Positions 32,229-40,369 of a stretch of DNA of 64,000 nt are shown one piece after another. Positions within the stretch are counted from its first letter, which is position 1. Every line of letters starts with the position of its first letter. The stretch lies in the NCBI GenBank assembly GCA_039026375.1, contig JBCCML010000015.1, forward strand, positions 1 to 64,000. The letters are read 5' to 3'. The stretch comes from Thermohalobaculum sp039026375 (lineage in GTDB: Bacteria > Pseudomonadota > Alphaproteobacteria > Rhodobacterales > Rhodobacteraceae). Both the position numbers and the translations under genes were made by a program. The notes beneath the pieces are model-generated. The model saw only the letters and a program-made list of their open reading frames with translations. It searched no databases and was not told the origin of the DNA.

Positions 32229-34386
32229 CCCCGCGAACCTCCAGATCCGCGACCTGAACGTCTACTATGGGCAGAGCCACGCCCTGCAGGGGGTAAACCT
32301 GTCGCTGGACCACGGGGTGCTCTCGGTCGTGGGCCGAAACGGGATGGGCAAAACCACGCTCTGCAAGGCGATCATGGGTCTGGAGCCTGCGGCGTCAGGC
32401 ACCATCACAATGGACGGACAGGTGTTGAACGGGAAAGGCCCGGCCGAGATCGCGCAGATGGGCGTTGGCTACGTTCCACAAGGGCGGCGCCTTTGGCGGT
32501 CGCTCACCGTGCACGAGCACCTGCAACTGGTCGAGAAGCGCGGCGGCGCCTGGACGATCGAACGGGTCTACGCGACTTTCCCACGCTTGGCCGAACGACG
32601 GAGCAACGGAGGGGCCCAGCTTTCGGGTGGCGAACAGCAGATGCTGGCAATCTCGCGGGCCCTGTTGCTGAACCCACGCCTCCTGGTGATGGATGAGCCG
32701 ACGGAGGGGCTTGCCCCTGTCATCGTCGCCCAGGTCGAGGAGATGCTGATCCGGCTGGGAGAGGAAGGCGACGTCGATGTCCTGGTGATCGAGCAGAACA
32801 TCGGGGTTGCCTGCGCCGTGGCCGAAGACGTCGCCATCATGGTGAACGGCCGCATCAATCGGGTCATGGCCTCGGAGCTTCTGGCAGGGGACCGCGACCT
32901 GCAACAGGCGCTGCTGGGCGTCGGGCGGCATGCCCATGACGAGACGCCGGAGCCCAGCACGCAGGCCAGCGCCGCGCCGTCGGACGCGCCGGAGGCACCG
33001 CCCAAGGTCTACCTCTCCAATCCCTCCACCCCGACACGCTGGTCGCGCGCGGTCCCCGTCCACGTGATCGAAGCCTCGGCCCGCACCGTGACCCCCCTGC
33101 CCACCGCCGCCAATGCGCCCATCGCACCGCTGTCAGCGCAACGCAGCCGGGGGCGTCGAGTGATCGTCGCAGGCACCATGGACACCAAGGGGGCGGAGCT
33201 CGGCTACATCCGAGACATCCTGAAGGCTGAGGGACTGGGCGTCGAGATGGTGGACCTCTCAACCACACCGCGCCCGTCCGGCGCCGAGGTCCCCCCCCAT
33301 GCGGTTGCTGCCTTCCACCCGCGCGGGATCTCGGGCGTGATGACCGGCGACCGGGGGAGCGCCGTGGCCGCCATGACCCTGGCGTTCGAGCGTTGGATGG
33401 CCGCCCAGGAAGGCATCGCAGGGGTCATCTCGGCAGGCGGCTCCGGTGGCACGGCCCTGGTCAGCCCCGCCATGCGCTCGCTGCCCGTGGGCGTGCCGAA
33501 GGTCATGATCTCGACTGTCGCCTCGGGCAATACCGAGCAATACGTGGGTCCCTCGGACATGCTGATGCTGCACTCCGTGGCGGACGTGCAGGGCTTGAAC
33601 TCGATCACCCGCGAAGTGCTGGGCAACGGCGCGCGGGCGTTGGCCGGGATGGTCAAGTCGCGCCCCAACACCGCTACCCCTGACAAGCCGGCTATCGGTA
33701 TCTCCATGTTCGGGGTCACGACGCCCTGCGTCCAGCAGGTCTCCGCCGCGTTGGAGAGCGCCTACGACTGCCTGGTCTTCCATGCCACCGGGACCGGCGG
33801 GCGGGCGATGGAGAAGCTGCTGGACTCAGGCATGCTGACCGGCGTGTTGGACCTGACGACCACCGAGGTCTGCGACATGCTGATGGGCGGGGTCTTCGCC
33901 GCGGACGAGGACCGCTTCGGCGCCGCCATCCGCTCGGGCAGGCCCTATATCGGGTCCTGCGGCGCGCTCGACATGGTCAACTTCAACGCTCCCGACACGG
34001 TGCCCGAGCGCTATCGCGGGCGGCTGTTCTACGAGCACAATCCACAGATCACCCTCATGCGAACGACGCCTGAGGAGAACGACCGGATGGGCCGCTGGAT
34101 CGGTGAGCGGCTGAACCGCATGTCCGGCCCTGTGCGTTTCTTCCTGCCCGAAGGCGGGGTCTCGGCGCTCGATGCCCCGGGCCAGCCGTTCTGGAACCCC
34201 GAGGCGACCAAAGCCCTGTTCACCGCGCTTGAGCAGACGGTCACCCCGTCCGCCTCGCGCCAGCTAATCCGCACGCCCCACAACATCAACGATCCCGAGT
34301 TTGCCGCCCTGGTCGTCCAGACCTTCCGCAGCCTCCACGGCTCGGGCACGCGCCATTCTTCAAATCGCATGGCAGGAGGGGCGTGA
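32221..34386 (+). CDS. Fusion: LivF-type ABC ATPase plus Tm-1-like ATP-binding domain
   Basis: A 721-residue two-part protein. Residues 1-235 form a complete LivF ATPase: Walker A GRNGMGKTT (38-46), signature LSGGEQQMLAIS (134-145), Walker B LLVMDEPTEGLAP (154-166) and switch His replaced by Gln in VIEQNIG. A low-complexity linker (240-310, rich in Pro, Ala, Thr) leads to a Tm-1-like/UPF0261 domain from about 312 (RRVIVAGTMDTKGAELGYI; GVMTGDRGSAVAAM; the glycine-rich AGGSGGTALVSPAMRSLP; GVTTPCVQQV) to the C-terminus. Tm-1-like domains bind ATP and often neighbour PEP-hydrolase-family proteins, as here. The fusion would link uptake to a first cytosolic step. Confidence 0.92.
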   Translation: MASPANLQIRDLNVYYGQSHALQGVNLSLDHGVLSVVGRNGMGKTTLCKAIMGLEPAASGTITMDGQVLNGKGPAEIAQMGVGYVPQGRRLWRSLTVHEHLQLVEKRGGAWTIERVYATFPRLAERRSNGGAQLSGGEQQMLAISRALLLNPRLLVMDEPTEGLAPVIVAQVEEMLIRLGEEGDVDVLVIEQNIGVACAVAEDVAIMVNGRINRVMASELLAGDRDLQQALLGVGRHAHDETPEPSTQASAAPSDAPEAPPKVYLSNPSTPTRWSRAVPVHVIEASARTVTPLPTAANAPIAPLSAQRSRGRRVIVAGTMDTKGAELGYIRDILKAEGLGVEMVDLSTTPRPSGAEVPPHAVAAFHPRGISGVMTGDRGSAVAAMTLAFERWMAAQEGIAGVISAGGSGGTALVSPAMRSLPVGVPKVMISTVASGNTEQYVGPSDMLMLHSVADVQGLNSITREVLGNGARALAGMVKSRPNTATPDKPAIGISMFGVTTPCVQQVSAALESAYDCLVFHATGTGGRAMEKLLDSGMLTGVLDLTTTEVCDMLMGGVFAADEDRFGAAIRSGRPYIGSCGALDMVNFNAPDTVPERYRGRLFYEHNPQITLMRTTPEENDRMGRWIGERLNRMSGPVRFFLPEGGVSALDAPGQPFWNPEATKALFTALEQTVTPSASRQLIRTPHNINDPEFAALVVQTFRSLHGSGTRHSSNRMAGGA

Positions 34387-34424
34387 TGATCAGGACTGTC
34401 TCGCTGCACCTGACAACCCTTTCG

Positions 34425-34560
34425 CCCGGCGCAGCCGGGCAGCGGCCGACCTCCCCCAGGAGGCCGCTTTGGCGACGCCGCGAGCAGAACAAGATCTGGC
34501 AGGCCTTTAGCGCAGCGACCCGAACGCATTTCGCGCTCGCGGCCTCCAGGTCGGCCGCTG
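34425..34560. repeat. Intergenic hairpin element, family 2, copy 1
   Basis: The 208-base gap 34387-34594 holds a structured element. It starts with a 20-base stretch (34425-34444) found identically at 46410-46429, containing a small CCCGGC-GCA-GCCGGG hairpin. A 13-bp outer inverted repeat (34440-34452 with 34548-34560) encloses an inner one, GGAGGCCGC (34459-34467) and GCGGCCTCC (34539-34547). No gene is supported in the gap. Confidence 0.75.
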
Positions 34561-34594
34561 TCCGACACCACAACCACCTGCACTGGATGTTCTG

Positions 34595-35419
34595 ATGTTC
34601 AAACGCTCTGACCTGAAAGCCAAGTTCAAGGCCATGCGCGACTGCGGCGAGCCGATCATCGGCGGTGGCGCGGGCACCGGGCTCTCGGCCAAGTGCGAGG
34701 AAGCGGGCGGGATCGACCTGATCGTCATCTACAACTCTGGGCGCTACCGCATGGCCGGGCGCGGCTCTCTGGCCGGAATGATGCCGTACGGCGACGCCAA
34801 CGGCGTGGTGATGGAAATGGCCGGCGAGGTCCTTCCCGTCGTCAAGAACACCCCGGTGCTGGCTGGCGTCTGTGCCTCCGATCCCTTCCGGCTGATGGAC
34901 AAGTTCCTCGACGAGATCAGAGCCACCGGCTTCTCCGGCATCCAGAACTTCCCCACGGTCGGGCTCATTGACGGCACCTTCCGGGCGAACCTGGAAGAGA
35001 CGGGGATGGGCTACCAGCACGAGATCGACCTTGTCGCCATGGCCGCGAGCAAGGACATGTTCACGACACCCTATGTGTTCGACGAAACCTCCGCCGCCGC
35101 CATGGCCAAGGCAGGGGCGGACATCATCGTGGTGCACCTGGGCCTTACCACCGGGGGATCGATCGGGGCCGAAACCGGCGTTTCCCTAGAAGACGCCCCA
35201 GCGCTGACAGACCAATGGGCAGCCGCAGCACTCGCCGAGAACCCGGACGCCATCGTTCTGGTCCACGGCGGGCCGGTAGCCATGCCCGAGGACGCGACCT
35301 TTGTCCTCCAGAACACCAAGAACTGCCACGGCTTCTATGGCGCCTCCTCGATGGAGCGCCTGCCCACGGAAGTCGCACTGACCGAACAGACCCGCAAGTT
35401 CAAACTGATCGGGCGCTGA
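34595..35419 (+). CDS. Phosphoenolpyruvate hydrolase-family TIM-barrel protein
   Basis: A 274-residue protein of the PEP-hydrolase/mutase-like superfamily (PF09370 type). Visible stretches are PIIGGGAGTGLSAKCEEAGGIDLIVIYNSGRYRMAGRGSLAGMMPYGDAN at the N-terminus, IQNFPTVGLIDG in the middle and ILVHGGPVAMPEDA-like IVLVHGGPVAMPEDATFVL near the end. The family regularly neighbours Tm-1-like proteins. The chemistry has not been settled; a lyase, hydrolase or aldolase acting on a keto acid is plausible. It lies 11 bases before the flotillin gene. Confidence 0.85.
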   Translation: MFKRSDLKAKFKAMRDCGEPIIGGGAGTGLSAKCEEAGGIDLIVIYNSGRYRMAGRGSLAGMMPYGDANGVVMEMAGEVLPVVKNTPVLAGVCASDPFRLMDKFLDEIRATGFSGIQNFPTVGLIDGTFRANLEETGMGYQHEIDLVAMAASKDMFTTPYVFDETSAAAMAKAGADIIVVHLGLTTGGSIGAETGVSLEDAPALTDQWAAAALAENPDAIVLVHGGPVAMPEDATFVLQNTKNCHGFYGASSMERLPTEVALTEQTRKFKLIGR

Positions 35420-35430
35420 GGGAGAGGGAT

Positions 35431-38112
35431 ATGACCGGAGAACTCATCGGACAACTGATCCTCTGGCTGATCGCAGCCGTCATCGTCATCTTCATCACCT
35501 ACTGGGTGATGCACTGGCTCTATAGGCGGTCCACAAAGGAAGTCGCGTTCGTGCGCACCGGGTTCCTGGGCGAGAAGGTCGTGATCAACGGGGGCGCCTT
35601 CGTCTGGCCGATCATCCACGACATCACGCCGGTCTCGATGAACTCGATGCAGCTGGCCGTCACTCGTGAACGGGACGAGGCGCTGATCACCCGGGACCGG
35701 ATGCGGATCGACGTCGATGCCGAGTTCTACGTCCGTGTGAAGCAGGAGCGGGGGTCGGTGTCACTGGCTGCCTCCACCCTGGGGCGGCGGACCTTGGAAC
35801 CTGAACGCATCCACTCGCTGCTGTCCGGTAAGTTCATCTCGGCGCTGCGCACGGTCGCCTCTCAGATGACCCTGGAGGAGGTGCATGAGAACCGCACCGA
35901 CTACACCGCGCGCGTGCTAGAGATGGCGCAGGAGGGGCTCGACAAGAACGGGCTGGAGCTTGAGTCCGTCGCCATTACCGACATCGACCAAACCGATATT
36001 CAGTTCTTCAACCCCTCGAACCGGTTCGACGCCGAGGGTCTGACGAACGTCATCGAAGCGGTCGAGACGCGCCGCAAGCTGCGCAACGACATCGAACAGG
36101 ACGCAATGATCCAGATCCGCTCGCGCAACCTGCAGGCCGAGAAAGAGGCGCTGGATATCGAGCGGGAGAGCGAAGAGGCCCGGCTGGAGCAGGAACGCGA
36201 GATCGAGTTTCGCCGCGCCCAGCAGCGCACCGCCCTGGCCCGCGAGCGTTCGGAACGGGAGAAGGAGGCTGAACAGGCCACGCTCCTCTCTCGCGAAGCG
36301 ATCGAGACCGCGCGGATCGAAAATGACCGCCAGATCGCCGAAGCCCGGATTGCCTCGGAACGCGAGGTCCGCTCCCGCGAGATTGAACGCACCCGCGTGA
36401 TCGACCAGGCCGAGATCTCGACCCGCGAGGAGGTCGAGAAGGCCCGCATCGCACAGGAAAAGGCCATCACAGAGGAACGTATCCGCACCCAGGCCGAAAC
36501 AGATGCGGCCGAGATCGCCGCGCGGGAGGCCACGGAACGCGCCCGGATCGCGCAGGAACAGGCCGTCGAACAGGCCCGCATCGCCCGCGACCGGACCACC
36601 CAGTCGGACGAGATCGACCGCCAGAAGGCCGTGGACGCGGCCGGGATCACCGCCCGTGAGGAAGTCGAGAAGGCACGCATTGCGCAGGAACGGTCGGTGA
36701 CCGAGGCACGGATCGCCTACGAGCAGGGCACCCGCGAACGCGAGGTGGCTAAGGACCTATCCGTCCAGGAGGCCGAGATCGCCGCCCGGGAGGCGGCCGA
36801 AAAGCTCCGCATCCTGCAGGAGAAGGCCGTCAACCAGGCGCGCATCACCTCGACCCGCGAGGTCCGCACGCTGGAAATCGACCAGAACGAAGCACTGGAC
36901 AAGGCCGAGATTGCGGCGCGCGAGGCGGTCGAGAAAGCGCGCATCGCCCAGGACAAGGTCCTGGCCTTCGACAGGCTCGAGATGCAGGAAGGCATCGAGG
37001 CCCGCGAACAGGCCAAGGCCGAAGCGGTCGAAGCCGCGCGGATCGCCAAGGAGAAGAAGCTCGCCGCCGACCGCATTGCCTACGAACAGGACATGCGCGA
37101 GCGGGAGATCGCCCGGAACAAGGCCGTCGATGCCGCGAACATTGCCGCGCAGGAGATGATCAACGCCGCCCGGATCGAGGAGGAGGCCAAGACCCGCGCC
37201 GCCGAGATCGCCAAGGAGGAGGCCATCGAAGCCCGGCAGATCGAACGCCGCAAGGCGCTGGAGCAGCTGGAGGTCGAACGCACCAAGGCGCTGCGCGAGG
37301 TCGAGATCGCTTCTCAGGAAGTCGTGGAGCGCGCCCGGGTCGCCTCGGAACAAGGCCTCGACGAGGTGCGGATCGAACACCAGACCGAGCGCCGCAAGCT
37401 CGAGATCGAGCGGGAGAAGAAGGTCGAGCAGGCTGCCATGGACAAGGCCATCGCGGTCGCCGCCAAGTCGCTGGAGGAATCGGCTGCCGCCATCAAGGCC
37501 GACGAGGAACGCGCCCGGGCGGCCGAGGCCGCCGCCCGAGTGACCACGGCCGGGGCCATGGAGGAGGCGAACCGCCAGAGATCCGTCGACGTGGTGATCG
37601 CCGAGAAGGAGGCCGAGGAGACGCGTCTGGCCGCCGAAGCCGCGCGGATCCGGGCCGCCGTGGAAGCCGAGGCGCAGAAGCTGATCAACGAGGCCGAGAA
37701 CATCCTGACGGACGAGGCCCGCGCCAGCCTCTTCAAGCGCAACATGCTGCAACGGCTGGAAGGCATCATCGCCGCCCAGGTCAAACCGCTGGAGAAGATC
37801 CAGGAGATCAAGATCATGCAGCTGGGTGGCTCCGGCACCACCGGGCTCGGTTGGGCCGATGGCGAAGGAGGCGGCGGCGGGGCCGGCGTCGGCCCGGCGG
37901 GGTCGCCTACCGACGAGGTCATCAACTCGGCGCTGCGCTATCGGGTACAGGCCCCCATGATCGACAGCCTGATGACCGACATTGGCATCGACGGATCCAA
38001 CATCGCCAAGTCGGGCGTCTTCCAGGACGCCAACAACATGGCCCGCGCCGCGAACGAGGCTCAGAAGCTGGCCAACGCCAAGAAGGCAGATGACGAGAAG
38101 GGCAAGGCGTAA
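35431..38112 (+). CDS. Flotillin/SPFH-family protein with very long hendecad coiled coil
   Basis: An 893-residue membrane-anchored scaffold. One helix (residues 5-27) precedes a flotillin-type SPFH domain (about 35-205: FVRTGFLGEKVVINGG, DAEFYVRVKQ, LESVAITDIDQTDIQFF). Then comes a charged coiled coil from about 205 to 740, with a glycine-rich stretch and a short C-terminal domain. The centre (364-539) is four consecutive 44-residue repeats, each starting A-R-E and ending A-x-I-A/T. Flotillins organise membrane microdomains. At about 890 residues it is longer than the common 480-700-residue bacterial forms. The ATG at 35431 follows GGAGAGGG. It lies inside the catabolic operon and could cluster the transporter and molybdoenzyme (inference). 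Confidence 0.88.
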   Translation: MTGELIGQLILWLIAAVIVIFITYWVMHWLYRRSTKEVAFVRTGFLGEKVVINGGAFVWPIIHDITPVSMNSMQLAVTRERDEALITRDRMRIDVDAEFYVRVKQERGSVSLAASTLGRRTLEPERIHSLLSGKFISALRTVASQMTLEEVHENRTDYTARVLEMAQEGLDKNGLELESVAITDIDQTDIQFFNPSNRFDAEGLTNVIEAVETRRKLRNDIEQDAMIQIRSRNLQAEKEALDIERESEEARLEQEREIEFRRAQQRTALARERSEREKEAEQATLLSREAIETARIENDRQIAEARIASEREVRSREIERTRVIDQAEISTREEVEKARIAQEKAITEERIRTQAETDAAEIAAREATERARIAQEQAVEQARIARDRTTQSDEIDRQKAVDAAGITAREEVEKARIAQERSVTEARIAYEQGTREREVAKDLSVQEAEIAAREAAEKLRILQEKAVNQARITSTREVRTLEIDQNEALDKAEIAAREAVEKARIAQDKVLAFDRLEMQEGIEAREQAKAEAVEAARIAKEKKLAADRIAYEQDMREREIARNKAVDAANIAAQEMINAARIEEEAKTRAAEIAKEEAIEARQIERRKALEQLEVERTKALREVEIASQEVVERARVASEQGLDEVRIEHQTERRKLEIEREKKVEQAAMDKAIAVAAKSLEESAAAIKADEERARAAEAAARVTTAGAMEEANRQRSVDVVIAEKEAEETRLAAEAARIRAAVEAEAQKLINEAENILTDEARASLFKRNMLQRLEGIIAAQVKPLEKIQEIKIMQLGGSGTTGLGWADGEGGGGGAGVGPAGSPTDEVINSALRYRVQAPMIDSLMTDIGIDGSNIAKSGVFQDANNMARAANEAQKLANAKKADDEKGKA
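36520..37047 (+). repeat. Four tandem 132-bp coding repeats in the flotillin gene
   Basis: The codons for residues 364-539 form four units of exactly 44 residues, each starting with Ala-Arg-Glu and containing E-[KR]-x-R-I-x-Q-[ED]. Units of 33 residues flank them (331-363 and 540-572). The period is a multiple of 11, the hendecad spacing of straight or slightly right-handed coiled coils. Codons differ between units, so the expansion is old or diverged. Confidence 0.85.
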
Positions 38113-38556
38113 ATGGCTCGGGTCTACACATCGTCCGTGATAGGCGCGCCCGCCGCGCGTGTCTGGGAGCGGGTCCGCGATTTCAACGGCCTGCCGCGCT
38201 GGCACCCGCTGATCCGAGACAGCAAGATCGAGGACGCCCTGCCCAGCGACAAGGTCGGCTGCATCCGGAATTTCAACCTGCAGAACGGCGACAACATCCG
38301 CGAACAGCTGCTGGGGCTCAGCGACTATGACATGTTCTGCACCTACTCGATCCTCGAGAGCCCGATGCCGCTGACCGACTATGTCGCGACGCTGCGGCTC
38401 ACGCCGGTGACCGAGGGGGATCGGACCTTCATCGAGTGGTCGGCGGAGTTCTCCTGCGCGCCTGAGGCCGAGGACGATCTGGTGGGCGGGATCGGCACGG
38501 ATGTGTTCCAAGCGGGGTTCGATGCGCTGAAGCGGCACTTCGGAGGTGGGGCGTGA
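38113..38556 (+). CDS. SRPBCC (CoxG/START-like) family protein, first copy
   Basis: A 147-residue helix-grip-fold protein of the SRPBCC/polyketide-cyclase type, with RVWERVRDFNGLPRWHPLIRDSKIE and the GCIRNFNLQNGDNIREQLLGLSDYD segment. CoxG, of the same fold, helps CO dehydrogenase bind the membrane; a lipid or substrate carrier role is also possible. It starts directly after the flotillin stop and is clearly paralogous to the next gene, for example in RDFNG, WHP, GC[IV]RNF and REQLL. Confidence 0.85.
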   Translation: MARVYTSSVIGAPAARVWERVRDFNGLPRWHPLIRDSKIEDALPSDKVGCIRNFNLQNGDNIREQLLGLSDYDMFCTYSILESPMPLTDYVATLRLTPVTEGDRTFIEWSAEFSCAPEAEDDLVGGIGTDVFQAGFDALKRHFGGGA

Positions 38557-38558
38557 GC

Positions 38559-38631
38559 GGGGCCGCGCGCTCCCCTGCAACGTCGCGCTGGTTTCCAGAT
38601 CGCGCAGGCCCACCCACCCGCACGCGGCCCC
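38559..38631. repeat. Intergenic hairpin element, family 1, copy B (inverted)
   Basis: A 73-bp element between the two SRPBCC genes. Arms GGGGCCGCGCGC (38559-38570) and GCACGCGGCCCC (38620-38631) pair with one mismatch. The signature CCCACCCACCC stands next to the right arm, so this copy is in reverse orientation relative to copy A. Confidence 0.85.
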
Positions 38632-38662
38632 ACTGCAAACGCCTTGGCGGGGAGGCCGGGTG

Positions 38663-39109
38663 ATGCCGCGCGTGATCCGATCCATTGTCATGGACGCCCC
38701 TGTCGAGGCGGTCTGGGACGTGATCCGCGACTTCAACGGGCACGATCAGTGGCACCCGGCGGTTGCGGAGAGCCATGTGGAACGGGGCCAGCCCTCGGAC
38801 CGGGTTGGCTGCGTGCGCAACTTCCGGCTGGAAGATGGCTCGAACCTGCGCGAACAGCTGCTGACGCTGAGCGATCTGGAGATGAGCTTCTCCTATTGCC
38901 TATTGGACACGCCGGTGCCGCTCTTCAACTACGTCGCCCATGCGCGCCTGTTCCCCGTGACGGACACCGATCGAACGTTCTGGGAGTGGGAGAGCCGGTT
39001 TGACACCCCTGCCGGGCGCGAGGACGAGCTCGCCGCCCTGGTGGGCGACGGCATCTACGTGGCCGGCTTCCATGCCATCGCGACGCACCTGGGGGTGGGT
39101 CATGCTTGA
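38663..39109 (+). CDS. SRPBCC (CoxG/START-like) family protein, second copy
   Basis: A 148-residue SRPBCC protein, paralogue of the gene before it, starting PRVIRSIVMDAPVEAVWDVIRDFNGHDQWHP and continuing with GCVRNFRLEDGSNLREQLLTLSD. The ATG at 38663 has GGGGAGG upstream. The frame runs eight bases into the FAD-subunit gene, indicating coupling with the molybdoenzyme genes. Two copies may act as a heterodimer or as separate anchors or carriers. Confidence 0.85.
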   Translation: MPRVIRSIVMDAPVEAVWDVIRDFNGHDQWHPAVAESHVERGQPSDRVGCVRNFRLEDGSNLREQLLTLSDLEMSFSYCLLDTPVPLFNYVAHARLFPVTDTDRTFWEWESRFDTPAGREDELAALVGDGIYVAGFHAIATHLGVGHA

Positions 39110-39890
39110 GGTCGTGACCGTCGACACGCTCGCCGAGGCGCAATCCGCCATGTCCGAGCGGGCGCGCTTCCTGGGGGGCGGCACGTTGGTCATGGCCCGG
39201 GTGAACTATGGCGACCAGCGGTTCGACCGGGTCGTGCGCTGCCGCGAGGACCTGCGCGAGATCCGGGCCGACGGGAGCCGGATCGTCGTGGGCTCCGGCG
39301 CCACAATGTCGGACATCATCGCCTCTCGGGACCTAGCATTCCTGGCGCCTGCGGCCCGGGCCGTCGGTGGCCCCGCCATCCGCAACATGGCGACCGTGGG
39401 CGGGAACCTCGTCGCCCCGCATCCCTATGGCGACCTGACCGTGGCCCTGCTGGCGCTGGACGCCAGCGTGATCCTGGCCCAGGGCACCGAGCAGCCACTA
39501 CCCAACTATCTCGCCCAGCGGGCGGGCCTGGTGGCAGCCGTGGCGATCCCGCGGCCCTCGGGCGATGTGTTCCGTTTCCGCAAGGTCTCCCGCGTCAAAC
39601 CAAAGGGCGTGTCCGTGATGACCCTGGCAGCCTGCCTCAACCGCTCGGCCGGGCGGCTCTCCAGCGTGCGGGTCGCCTATGGCGCCATGGCGCCGACCCC
39701 GATCCGCGTCCCCGCTGTTGAGCGCGCGTTGGAGGGCGCCACACTGGACCCCACCGGCATCGCCCGGGCGCTGGCCGTGGCGGCGGAGGGGTTGTCACCC
39801 CCGACCGACCCACTCGCCTCGTCCTGGTACCGCCGCGAGGTCGCGGCCGTGCACTTGAAGCGCCTGCTGCTAGGGGAGGCGCCGCGATGA
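39102..39890 (+). CDS. Molybdenum hydroxylase FAD-binding subunit (CoxM/XdhB-like)
   Basis: A 262-residue subunit of the xanthine oxidase family. The FAD motifs are present: RFLGGGTLVMARVNYG at the N-terminus and GGPAIRNMATVGGNLVAPHPYGDLTVALLALDA near residues 87-120; the CO-dehydrogenase-like flavoprotein C-terminal domain follows. It carries electrons from the iron-sulfur subunit to an acceptor. Its end overlaps the 2Fe-2S gene by four bases (ATGA). Confidence 0.92.
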   Translation: MLEVVTVDTLAEAQSAMSERARFLGGGTLVMARVNYGDQRFDRVVRCREDLREIRADGSRIVVGSGATMSDIIASRDLAFLAPAARAVGGPAIRNMATVGGNLVAPHPYGDLTVALLALDASVILAQGTEQPLPNYLAQRAGLVAAVAIPRPSGDVFRFRKVSRVKPKGVSVMTLAACLNRSAGRLSSVRVAYGAMAPTPIRVPAVERALEGATLDPTGIARALAVAAEGLSPPTDPLASSWYRREVAAVHLKRLLLGEAPR

Positions 39891-40369
39891 AGACACCTGT
39901 CACCTTCCGCCTGAACGGCTCGGAGGCAGCTGCCTTCGCGGACGCCGGCCAAAACCTTCTGGACTTCCTGCGCCGGGCCGTCGGGGACCTGACACCCAAG
40001 TACGGCTGCGGCCAGGGAGGCTGCGGCGCCTGCACCGTGCTGGTGAATGGGGAGCCAAAGCTTGCCTGCCTGATCCTCGCCGAGACGGTGGAGGGCAAGG
40101 AGGTCTCGACCGCCGCGGGCCTCGCAGATGGCCCGGACCTGCACCCGCTGCAGACCGCCTTCATGGAGGGCTTCGCGGCCCAGTGCGGCTACTGCACCAC
40201 CGGCATGCTCATGGCCGCCAGCGCATTGCTGGACAAGAACCCCTCGCCAAGCCGCGAGGAGATCGTGGAAGCCATCTCCGGCAACCTCTGCCGCTGCACA
40301 GGCTACGAGCCAATCATCGAGGCGATCCAAACCGCCGCCCGCGCACCTCGCCAAGTGAGGTCTTTCTGA
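39887..40369 (+). CDS. Molybdenum hydroxylase [2Fe-2S] subunit (CoxS-like)
   Basis: A 160-residue iron-sulfur subunit. The plant-ferredoxin-type cluster ligands are in KYGCGQGGCGACTVLVNGEPKLAC and the second cluster ligands in AAQCGYCTTGMLMAA and GNLCRCTGY, as expected for the small subunit of the family. It passes electrons from the molybdenum site to FAD. Its stop shares one base with the start of the molybdopterin subunit gene. Confidence 0.95.
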   Translation: MKTPVTFRLNGSEAAAFADAGQNLLDFLRRAVGDLTPKYGCGQGGCGACTVLVNGEPKLACLILAETVEGKEVSTAAGLADGPDLHPLQTAFMEGFAAQCGYCTTGMLMAASALLDKNPSPSREEIVEAISGNLCRCTGYEPIIEAIQTAARAPRQVRSF

